Below, piece after piece: positions 1-6,775 of a stretch of 38,549 nt of DNA. The translations under genes and the position numbers were made by a program. This DNA comes from Actinomycetes bacterium. Lineage in GTDB: Bacteria; Actinomycetota; Acidimicrobiia; Acidimicrobiales; JABEUL01. The stretch lies in contig JAJYDO010000018.1 in NCBI GenBank assembly GCA_021777355.1, positions 1 through 38,549 on the forward strand, written 5' to 3'. Each line of letters begins with the position of its first letter. The first letter of the stretch is position 1. The notes under the pieces were generated by a model that was not told where the DNA came from, searched no databases, and saw only the letters and a program-made list of their open reading frames with translations.

Positions 1-310
1 ACAAGCTTCATCACAATGGTTATGTTAGATCGAGCAGGAATCGCTCCTGACTTACCTTGGAGTCAAGCAAAATGACCCCCGATAACGTCATAAGAGCCAT
101 ATTTAACTGCCCTTTTTTCATGATACGCCGCTTAACATTGATATTGCTTAATGCCCTGTAGATAACTTCAGCATGGTATCTGAATCTTTTGCGTTCAGTT
201 CTATTAGCTATTCTTCCTCACATACATGAACAATTGCAATTGATTGTGCTTAACAACTAAGGAGGGACTCTAAAAATATATGCCTTATCGTTTGGCGTCT
301 ACAATTGCAA
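1..310. other. Left-edge intergenic stretch
   Basis: I see no supportable complete gene here. A reading frame open from the window edge ends at a TGA at 73-75 (about 24 codons, no recognisable family). Two similar motifs beginning ACAATTGCAAT occur near 230 and 301, but I assign them no role. Confidence 0.4.
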
Positions 311-790
311 TCAATCATGCACGATTCGTCGAAATAAAGTACCTAAAATGGCTCCAAAAGAAACCAAAGCAAGAACAATAATGCCAACGGGAACTGCAAA
401 AATTGCTAATCCAGGAACTGCTGTGTTGTCGCAATTCATCTTCACCCCACATCCTGGTTGAAAAGTCATCGTTATTACATAAGTAACCATCACCGAGGTG
501 GTTCCAATAGGAGCCGCAAAAAGAACACCCATCCACCATTTGTGCCCACCCAATATGATGCCAACAACAATCGTGGCGAGTATATCGAATCCCGCAATCG
601 AATACACGGTAGTGAGCTTTCCTGTACTACTATTTGGAATAGCAAATATGAAAATCATCCAAGGAATTACCAGTGCTAAGCACCAAAGTGCCATCATCAA
701 GGTAAACCAAACTTGCCGACCACGCGATATCTTAGCCAGTTCTTCTTCAGTTCTCCAGCTTTCCCAATTCGGTGAGCCCGCTGTAGCCAT
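311..790 (-). CDS. Small four-helix membrane protein, unknown
   Basis: A 159-residue protein with a short charged N-terminus and four hydrophobic segments at about residues 27-50, 60-80, 87-110 and 125-152. The last is followed by a basic tail (LFRRIVHD), so it is an integral membrane protein. I do not recognise the family. The ATG follows a weak AGG-containing ribosome binding site. It stands alone on the minus strand next to a decayed transposase and a decayed ATPase, so it may be accessory. The overlapping plus-strand ORFs are shadows, because the minus frame alone gives coherent hydrophobic segments with polar loops. Confidence 0.6.
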   Translation of the reverse strand: MATAGSPNWESWRTEEELAKISRGRQVWFTLMMALWCLALVIPWMIFIFAIPNSSTGKLTTVYSIAGFDILATIVVGIILGGHKWWMGVLFAAPIGTTSVMVTYVITMTFQPGCGVKMNCDNTAVPGLAIFAVPVGIIVLALVSFGAILGTLFRRIVHD

Positions 791-854
791 TTCAAACCTA
801 AGCTAGCACAATGTTTTACAAAGGTGCCAACAATCAGACAAGTTGTCGCCTTTA

Positions 855-1172
855 TTAGTTTACCATCGCCATGACGCTTTTGATTTGTCCTCTCTTGTCT
901 CTTGGATTTGATTTACATTCGACAATAGTTTCGCCGGTCGGAGTGAAATCTCTAATTTTTTTTCTTGACTCTCTCTTTGGATTTGCCGCCATTACCTGTT
1001 GGTAGATTTTCTTCCGGTTTTTCAATATCTCGATATCGAGTCCAAGGTATTTCTCGCTAGGTGTGACGTAGTTGATTCCAGAGTGCAGGTGAACATCATT
1101 GTAGGCTGCCATGAATTTAGTCACCCATGTTCTTGCCTCGGTAATGTCTTTGAACCCCTGATGATGCCGCAC
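855..1172 (-). pseudogene. IS3-family transposase (OrfB) C-terminal remnant
   Basis: The 105 residues match the end of IS3-family OrfB integrase-core transposases. The diagnostic stretch is 'WVTKFMAAYNDVHLHSG' followed by 'INYVTPSEKYLG', equivalent to the WYN..HRHSGI.FVTP region that contains the last catalytic Glu in complete enzymes. About the first two thirds of the protein, including the DD part of the DDE triad, is missing, and no OrfA is visible. The remnant stops abruptly at about 1172, where sequence of an unrelated ATPase begins within a few bases. It is inactive and marks an old insertion or deletion. Confidence 0.85.
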
Positions 1173-1176
1173 CTTT

Positions 1177-2009
1177 CAATAGTCATTACTGGATCGTCAT
1201 CTTTTGCCCTAGCTGGCCAAGTTGGTGAGCCCCTTACGGGGAGAAAGATAACTAAATATCTTTACCCAATATCAATTAGAGAATTGCTATCTAAAGAGCT
1301 CGTACCTTTTAAAGCATTTCAAGACCACTAGCCGAACCTCTTAATTTATGGCATGTATCCAGATTCAATCACCGCTCCCGGTGACCAAAATCGGTCTGAA
1401 TATTTACGGGAACTTGTCGACTCCTATCTTCTTTGAGATATCCTCGCATTTCAAGAAGTTAAGGGATCGCGTGTGCTTCTTCAACTCCTTGTTCTTTTGG
1501 CGTATCAAGTGGGAAGCTAAGTCTCACATACCGAACTCGCCTCATCCCTAGGAATAGACAAGAATACAGTTGCCAGATATCTAGATCTTCTCGAGAAGGC
1601 TTTTGTAATTTTCCGCCTCGGAGGATTCAGTAGAAATTTGAGGAGCGAAGTTACCAAGAAGGCAAAATATTATTTTTACGACACCGGAGTCCGTAATGCT
1701 ATTATCAATAACTTCAATGTCCTCGACATCAGGAATGACGTTGGCCAGTTGTGGGAGAATTTCGTCATTGTCGAGCGGCTAAAGCTACGTGCATACACAA
1801 ACCTTTATGCCAACCAATTTTTTTGGCGTACATGGAAGCAACAAGAAATCGATCTTATCGAGGAGCGAGGAGGCAAGTTGTTTGCTTTTGAAATTAAGTG
1901 GAATGACCAACCAGTCACCCCTCCGTCTCAGTGGCTTGAAGCATACCCAACCGATACTGAGTGGCAAGTTATTTGCCCCAGTAATGCTCTTTCTTTTTTC
2001 GGAGTTTAA
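1177..2009 (+). pseudogene. Decayed AAA_14/DUF4143 ATPase
   Basis: Read across frames, this stretch gives successive blocks of an ATP-binding protein with an N-terminal AAA_14 ATPase and a C-terminal DUF4143 domain. The first is 'ITGSSSFALAGQVGEPLTGR' (ATPase sensor region). Around 1500-1640 comes 'ELASSLGIDKNTVARYLDLL' (winged-helix part). A longer intact piece from 1638 holds 'YYFYDTGVRNAIINNF' and 'GQLWENFVIVERLK', ending at 2009 (DUF4143 nuclease-like C-terminus). The N-terminal Walker A region is absent, cut at the IS3 remnant, and at least two frame changes and an in-frame stop near 1435 break the rest. The start of 1638 in the ORF track is therefore not a real start. Confidence 0.85.
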
Positions 2010-2337
2010 ATTTAATTGTAGAGCGAAAGGAAAGCAGCAGACCAGATACTTCGCGCAACTCTCCTGATCAAATCTTCTTTAGCTCTGAGGCCTAATACTC
2101 AGGAACACCTTCGCTAGCCACCGTTACGTGGCCTAAAAGTTGTCTGTAGACCCGCGTAGGTTCTCTTTAGGCAAATACCAACAGGTAATCGGCTAAGTGT
2201 CGCCTGTGACTATTGAATCAAGAAGTTTTGAGCAAGCTGGGCAGAAAAGTGTCCTGGGTGCGGGGCACCAGCATAAATTGAGGATCTAATAAACTCAATG
2301 GCTTCGGGTACTCAGCTAGGTGCTACTATTGTAGTAT
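2010..2337. other. Intergenic, no gene seen
   Basis: This 328-base gap lies between the ATPase pseudogene and the toxin-antitoxin pair. No coherent frame is visible on either strand. Only the last 15 bases hold a recognisable signal, a dyad described separately. Confidence 0.4.
2324..2336 (+). promoter_or_regulatory. Candidate VapB operator dyad
   Basis: A perfect inverted repeat, TACTA-TTG-TAGTA, ends one base before the antitoxin ATG. Phd/VapB-type antitoxins commonly repress their own operon through such short palindromes. No Shine-Dalgarno sequence fits between the dyad and the start, so the mRNA may be leaderless. Operator function is inferred from position and symmetry. Confidence 0.45.
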
Positions 2338-2601
2338 ATGAATACTATCGGTGTCAGAGAATTACAACAGCATGCTTCCCTCGCAGTGCGTAGAGTCCAA
2401 GAAGGGGAAACAATTGGAATTACGGTTCGAGGGAAACTGGCCGCGGTTTTAACGGTTCCGTCTAACACTTTTGGATCTTCTGCTTTATTGGCAGCTGGAC
2501 GAGTCGTTCTTGCAAGCAAGGGAACAAGAGAGCTGCCGACATTGAAAAAGGCACGTATTGCTACGTCGGATGTGTTGAACGAATTAAGAAATGAAGAATA
2601 A
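2338..2601 (+). CDS. vapB: VapB/Phd-family antitoxin
   Basis: An 87-residue protein with the Phd/YefM fold signature at its N-terminus: 'IGVRELQQHASLAVRRVQEG' followed by 'IGITVRGKLAAVLTV', the prevent-host-death DNA-binding part. The C-terminal half is polar and presumably wraps the toxin. It would neutralise the PIN-domain ribonuclease encoded immediately downstream and repress the operon through the palindrome abutting its start. Five bases separate its stop from the toxin start. The pair appears intact and lies just outside the integrative element's left boundary. Confidence 0.85.
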   Translation: MNTIGVRELQQHASLAVRRVQEGETIGITVRGKLAAVLTVPSNTFGSSALLAAGRVVLASKGTRELPTLKKARIATSDVLNELRNEE

Positions 2602-2606
2602 CAACC

Positions 2607-2993
2607 TTGGCTTGGTATTTAGATACTTCTGCATTCTTGAAATTGATTATCGACGAGGATGAGTCCCGCGCATTGCGGACGTGGTATCGAGCCAACAATT
2701 CAATTTGGTCTTCGCAATTACTGAGAACAGAAGCTTTAAGGGCAAGATTTAGGTTAGGCCTAACTTCTGAACGGATCCAGTCGGTTTTGTCAACGGTTTC
2801 GTTAATTTTGCCAAATGAGAATACTTTCTTTGAAGCCGGGATGATGAAGTCAACAGCGTTACGATCGCTAGACGCTTTGCATTTGGCAACCGCAAGAGAA
2901 TTGGGAGGAGACTTAAAAGGAATCGTCACATATGATCTTCGGCTTATCGAGGCCGCATCGCTTCTTGGTATCCAAATTATTTCTCCCAATTAG
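2607..2993 (+). CDS. vapC: VapC-family PIN-domain toxin
   Basis: A 128-residue PIN-domain ribonuclease, the usual VapC length. The N-terminal acidic residue lies in 'WYLDTSAFLKL' (Asp6), with further acidic residues at about 42 (RTEAL) and in the conserved 'SLDALHLATA' and 'IVTYDLRLIEAA' blocks. Together these form the Mg-binding site that cleaves RNA. The start is a TTG five bases after the antitoxin stop; an ATG at 2591 is out of frame, so translation is probably coupled. Active-site residues look complete and the toxin is predicted functional. The target RNA cannot be told from sequence. Confidence 0.85.
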   Translation: MAWYLDTSAFLKLIIDEDESRALRTWYRANNSIWSSQLLRTEALRARFRLGLTSERIQSVLSTVSLILPNENTFFEAGMMKSTALRSLDALHLATARELGGDLKGIVTYDLRLIEAASLLGIQIISPN

Positions 2994-3325
2994 CCATGTC
3001 TGCTCTGTGTCGTACACGGACGTGGAGTCGACGCACTTGGCCACAATTGATTGACGATCACTCGTCCGAGCATGCTTACTTGACTTGCGAGCGTGGCACT
3101 TCCAATCAGGCAAGTGGAAATGTACTAAAAGCTTTTAAAGTATTTAGTGAAGTCTGGTCATTACGCTTGGCCGCCTCGCTATCTTGAACGGGCAGGTACA
3201 AAACTGATCTCGGGTTATTGGCTAAAAAGTATTATGAGCATTGCTTCCACCGTATAACAAATAATAGAGTATTTTCCGCTCACTTTGGAACGTCTAGTCA
3301 CATAAGCATCCTAGCGAATCCCATT
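2994..3325. other. Intergenic left of the element
   Basis: This stretch lies between vapC and the left attachment-site copy. No coherent coding frame, RNA gene or strong hairpin is seen. Confidence 0.4.
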
Positions 3326-3370
3326 GGTGCCCCCGGCAGGACTTGAACCTGCGACGCACGGTTTAGGAAT
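3326..3370 (-). repeat. Left att copy: tRNA-Arg(CCT) 3' half
   Basis: Read on the minus strand, this is the anticodon loop (TTCCTAA), variable region, complete T-arm (GCAGG-TTCAAGT-CCTGC), acceptor 3' strand and CCA of a tRNA-Arg with anticodon CCT. The 5' half is absent: element sequence replaces it to the right of 3370. It differs from the right copy at two positions. This is the expected attachment scar of an integrase that recombines within a tRNA 3' end. Confidence 0.8.
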
Positions 3371-3471
3371 CAGATTTACATCGTCTACTTAGTACTACCC
3401 TGTATCATCTAGCCTGCTCAGTAAGGGTTCCAGTCCATCTAGTACTAGGGTGTTTCAACTTATTATGTGCA

Positions 3472-3493
3472 TTTGATTCCCATTTGATTCCCA
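3472..3493 (+). repeat. Candidate integrase arm-site repeats, left
   Basis: Two tandem copies of TTTGATTCCCA lie about 100 bases inside the left att copy. The same motif occurs, in the same orientation, just inside the right att copy (15057-15080). Lambda-type tyrosine integrases bind short repeated arm sites flanking the attP core, and the placement inside both ends fits that. Integrase binding is inferred. Confidence 0.5.
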
Positions 3494-3942
3494 AAGATAA
3501 CGTTTTCCAACCCCCGCCTTCAGGAAAGTTGTCGGAAGTGAAAGTAGTATTTAGGGCACTTGCAATGAAAAGAAATAATGGAAACTCGTTACTCACGAGT
3601 TCGACCAGGGATAATCTGTTCCAATTGCCTGGTCAAATAATTTGAGCTTCTCCTTTCAGAACTTCTAGCTTCGCATTTCCGAATTTGCGAATTACTCACT
3701 TGCCAGTTTTGACACGTTGCTTCTGCGTCAAGGCGCCTTCGCCTCACTGTCGGGCAGCGTGACGGAAGTCTCGATGTTTGCTGGCTTAATCAGTAGGAAT
3801 ACCTTGGCTCCAAGATACCTCAGAGCATTTTTCAGACACTCTCTGAACTTCGGTGGTGGGAAATTACTCGGCAAACTTAAACGGGTTGATTTAGCCCTTA
3901 AGGAGTGTGAAGCTGTGGCGGCGATTTCCATTTTTTTACGGC

Positions 3943-3970
3943 AGCGCGTTCAAACTTTCTTTATATGTTC
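3943..3970 (+). repeat. 28-bp inverted repeat, left copy
   Basis: The segment beginning AGCGCGTTCAAACTTTC is repeated in inverted orientation at 9703-9730 with one mismatch in 28 bases. The pair exactly brackets the four-gene cargo operon. Similarity stops at both edges of the repeat. Confidence 0.7.
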
Positions 3971-4025
3971 TAGGAAACTCGCTATCCAATTAGCCATATG
4001 TCTTGATTGAGCTGCCCAAGGCATG

Positions 4026-4043
4026 TGTCCAGTATAGTGGACA
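4026..4043. terminator. Small dyad after cargo operon
   Basis: TGTCCA-gtatag-TGGACA lies about 19 bases past the stop of the last operon gene. It has no T-run, so intrinsic termination is uncertain. It could equally be a protein site or an old mobile-element end. Confidence 0.25.
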
Positions 4044-4061
4044 ATTCCATCTCATTTAAAT

Positions 4062-4718
4062 CTAATGTGTGTAGTTTCCGTCTGATCCCTTTGGAATAAC
4101 GTCAGCAATTGAACATGCATTCTTAACATTGACGGTTGCAGTTCCCTCGTAAGTTCCCACTGTTGTCCCTACTGGCAGTCCTTGAATTGAGGTTGACAGT
4201 GGAGTGCTCCCATCATAAATAACTAAATATCCGCATTCAAACTTGGCACTCGTATTTGAATACTTAATTGCTATTTGAACAAGCTGACATTTTTGGCCCT
4301 CAGCTACACACATTCCAACACCAACTTGCAAAGTATCAGGAATTTCTACTGGTTTAGTGTTTGCGGGATTTTTAATTGACTCGGGCCATCCATATTGATT
4401 GGCCTCATGATTGATAATTTGCGTAATCTGATTTGCAGTTGGGAAATACCCTCCATTTTCAGTCCAAATTGCTTGAACATCCATTTTCAAAGTCGGCAAA
4501 TTATCTACTGCCCCGTCCGGTCCATAACCTGGAGAATAAGGGGGTACTTGTCCGCATACATGACTAGTGGAGCTAGTCGCATACTGCAATGGAGTACATC
4601 TATGGCTTAAAATCTTGATCCCAACAAGAATAGCTACCACCAGAGTTAATGCTAACGTCACCATCAGGATTACAGTACGCTTCTTGTGCAACTTAATATC
4701 GACTGTATTGCCTAGCAT
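4062..4718 (-). CDS. Membrane-anchored secreted protein, unknown
   Basis: A 218-residue protein with a basic N-terminus (KLHKKR) and a single hydrophobic segment at about residues 15-36, followed by a polar extracytoplasmic domain with several cysteines (near residues 41, 55, 138, 144, 162 and 202) that could form disulfides. I do not recognise the domain. The ATG is preceded by AAAGGA. It starts 24 bases after the peptidase stop and is last in the four-gene minus-strand operon, so it probably acts at the cell surface with the peptidase and the NHL lipoprotein. An inhibitor or accessory role for the peptidase is possible, but nothing in the sequence shows it. Confidence 0.7.
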   Translation of the reverse strand: MLGNTVDIKLHKKRTVILMVTLALTLVVAILVGIKILSHRCTPLQYATSSTSHVCGQVPPYSPGYGPDGAVDNLPTLKMDVQAIWTENGGYFPTANQITQIINHEANQYGWPESIKNPANTKPVEIPDTLQVGVGMCVAEGQKCQLVQIAIKYSNTSAKFECGYLVIYDGSTPLSTSIQGLPVGTTVGTYEGTATVNVKNACSIADVIPKGSDGNYTH

Positions 4719-4742
4719 ATTTCTTCCTTTCTCTTCATTGAC

Positions 4743-6104
4743 TTAAGAACAGGCACTCCAGTTCTCGCTAAAACGGTCATCGAACCAACCGCTACCCGAA
4801 CTGGGGAAGGCGGACGGGTTCGAATACGAGTTAGGCGATAGTGTCGCCAATACATTCGATCCGGGTTGGATTTGCATTGTACCCAGTGATTGGTAATGTG
4901 AATAAAATCCAAGATCACCGAACTTGATATAAGGAAGTGACTGACTTTGGTTAGGTCCTCCCCATTTAGAGAAGTAAGCCCGTGTTTCGGAAAATGTACT
5001 TTTCCCAAAATCAGCAAGTGGGAACTCCTGCTGATTAGATTGACCGCAATTACTCTCACAAGGTGCTTCCACCATCCATACTGCTACCTCGTTTGTATAG
5101 CTACCCGTAAGATTGTAATAATTTTTTGCATTAGTACCTAAAACATCAACTGTAGAACTTGAGCACCCAAGTTTGCTTTCATCATGCATTATGAAACTCA
5201 CACCAGAATAAGCACCATTATAGCTAAAAGACACGTTCAATGCCATTATGTCATTTGCAGAGGGAGTGCATCCGTTGGAAAATGAGGGAAACTTGGGACC
5301 AGCTGGATCGCTGTTACTCAGAACTTCCGTAAACGGAGCACTCGGTCCTCCATCTTGTTGTAACATGCCTTCTTGCATCAAGCCGCGATCATGGAGATCA
5401 TATAGCCCAATCCAGTTTGAGACGGCAGTTGGATAACATGACGATGATTTAGTTTTGCCGATAACAGTTTCTGCTGATACATCGTACATTTCACCTTGAG
5501 GATAACTCGATGTAGCACTAGCGTAGAATCCTCCCCAATTTTGGCCAGCAGTCGAATTTTCCACAGTATTACGGATAGTACTATTACCCAAACTGCTAGC
5601 CTGTCGTGACGACGGCCCTTTATAGGCCTGTAACTGCAATCCACCTGTTGCAGTTACAGGCACTTCTTCTTGAATTGATCTTGAGGGTGTTAACGTTATC
5701 GACCCCCACTCATTGTCCCACTGTTGAGCGCCCAGCGGATCCGTAGGCTTCGGTGGAAAACCATACGTTTTTAATTGTTCTGATGACGCTGTTTTAGCAT
5801 TGAAATTCGGGGGCGTTACAAGGTTATACACCACACCTGTCGATGTCTTGAAAACTTGCTTATATCCACCGTCCGGAAGATAAATAACGGCAGGGTTTGG
5901 CAAAACTTTTGCCATAGTATAAGATGGCGTAATTGACGAAACAAGTCCTATTTGACGCGATGCTCCACATCGAGAATTGTGATTAATTGGAGAAGAAATT
6001 GATCTTACTACTTGTGACTTCGTTTCTCCATATAATCCAGATCCTAAGCCGATGGACAGCAATCCTGCGAGTTTCCACTTGCTAATGTTGTTAGATCTAG
6101 TCAA
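4743..6104 (-). CDS. G1-like (eqolisin) glutamic endopeptidase, secreted
   Basis: A 453-residue secreted protein. It has an N-terminal signal-like segment (about 10-26) and a pro-region ending in a stretch such as 'LKTYGFPPKPTDPLGAQQW' that is typical of bacterial relatives. A beta-sandwich domain from about residue 188 follows, with 'NWGGFYA', 'VSNWIGLYD..GLMQEG' and 'VAVWMVEAP...LADFGKSTF'. Gln244 and Glu346 occupy the positions of the catalytic Gln/Glu dyad of scytalidoglutamic peptidase. Family members are acid-active proteases, fitting an acidic habitat (inference). The start is a TTG overlapping the upstream TGA (TTGA) with AAGGAG ahead of it, implying coupling to the acetyltransferase gene. 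Cysteines may form disulfides. Confidence 0.8.
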   Translation of the reverse strand: MTRSNNISKWKLAGLLSIGLGSGLYGETKSQVVRSISSPINHNSRCGASRQIGLVSSITPSYTMAKVLPNPAVIYLPDGGYKQVFKTSTGVVYNLVTPPNFNAKTASSEQLKTYGFPPKPTDPLGAQQWDNEWGSITLTPSRSIQEEVPVTATGGLQLQAYKGPSSRQASSLGNSTIRNTVENSTAGQNWGGFYASATSSYPQGEMYDVSAETVIGKTKSSSCYPTAVSNWIGLYDLHDRGLMQEGMLQQDGGPSAPFTEVLSNSDPAGPKFPSFSNGCTPSANDIMALNVSFSYNGAYSGVSFIMHDESKLGCSSSTVDVLGTNAKNYYNLTGSYTNEVAVWMVEAPCESNCGQSNQQEFPLADFGKSTFSETRAYFSKWGGPNQSQSLPYIKFGDLGFYSHYQSLGTMQIQPGSNVLATLSPNSYSNPSAFPSSGSGWFDDRFSENWSACS

Positions 6105-6775
6105 TTTCTTCTCTCCTTAGCTTTTCTAATAAGTCTATTTATTTTTGGTTCAATAACAGTTTCAAATAGTTCTCTGGTGATTGCGCAAAGCAACAGATCG
6201 CAATACTGACCATCAACATACACATGTCTTTTCAAGCGCCCCTCTATTTCGAAAAGTCTTCCCATGCCAGAAGAAAATTGGCCAAAATTATTCTCAGTTG
6301 TTTCAAAATAGAGCTTTCTAAATGGCCAAGTGTGGAATAAATATCTAATAAACAATCCAATTGCCTCCATTCCCAAGCCAATACCATGCCAATTTGAGCC
6401 CATCAGTATTCCAATATATGCGTGCCCGTTTCGAAAGTCACCGTTATAGCAAACTAAAATGCCATGCACCCTGGATGGCTGCTTTTTGCTGCAGATGGCG
6501 AATTGTACAATGATATTTTCGTTGACAGTGTTTGAAAACACCTCAATAGGAGGTAGGTCTCCCAAATATCTCCATCTATAGGCATTCGCTGGATCTGAGA
6601 TCAGTCCATATATCTGTGGTAAGTCGCTATGCTGTGCCGGCCTTAAGATTATTCTCTTCGTTTCCAACTCAACTCGAAGTGAACTGCTAAATTGGTCGCC
6701 ACTTCCTCCTACTTTCGCCTCCACTGTAGAAGTAGGAAGGTCGAATTGATGGTTCATTAGCTGTTTGCTATTCAT
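6101..6775 (-). CDS. GNAT-family N-acetyltransferase (RimJ/RimL type)
   Basis: About 224 residues, cytoplasmic. After a polar leader, 'LETKRIILRPAQHSDLPQIY' is the classic first strand and helix of RimJ/RimL-type GNAT enzymes. 'AYIGILMGSNWHGIGLGMEA' is the acetyl-CoA pyrophosphate-binding loop (Q/R-x-x-G-x-G/A-like), and 'FETTENNFGQFSSGMGRLFE' is the usual helix of the acceptor side. The ORF track starts at 6853, but the ATG at 6775 has GGAGGT just upstream and overlaps the NHL gene stop by eight bases, so I prefer it. The substrate is unknown. It sits between a secreted lipoprotein and a secreted protease, which is an odd partner for a cytoplasmic enzyme. Confidence 0.8.
   Translation of the reverse strand: MNSKQLMNHQFDLPTSTVEAKVGGSGDQFSSSLRVELETKRIILRPAQHSDLPQIYGLISDPANAYRWRYLGDLPPIEVFSNTVNENIIVQFAICSKKQPSRVHGILVCYNGDFRNGHAYIGILMGSNWHGIGLGMEAIGLFIRYLFHTWPFRKLYFETTENNFGQFSSGMGRLFEIEGRLKRHVYVDGQYCDLLLCAITRELFETVIEPKINRLIRKAKERRN

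Larger units (their letters stand above)
3371..4061. other. Element left end, non-coding
   Basis: No convincing gene; the ORFs at 3405, 3717 and 3728 are weak and unsupported. It contains the arm-type repeats (3472-3493), a dyad GACCAGG/CCTGGTC at 3603-3609 and 3628-3634, one copy of a 28-bp inverted repeat (3943-3970) and a small dyad at 4026-4043. Confidence 0.45.

Noticed and set aside
1-75. Reading frame open from the left edge, ending in 'LDRAGIAPDLPWSQAK' and a stop
   Set aside because: Only about 24 codons are visible and no family is recognisable; not enough to call a partial gene.
3717-4010. 97-codon plus-strand ORF and its 67-codon opposite-strand partner at 3728
   Set aside because: Neither has a convincing ribosome binding site or domain, and they overlap each other and the 28-bp inverted repeat; probably chance frames in the element's non-coding end.
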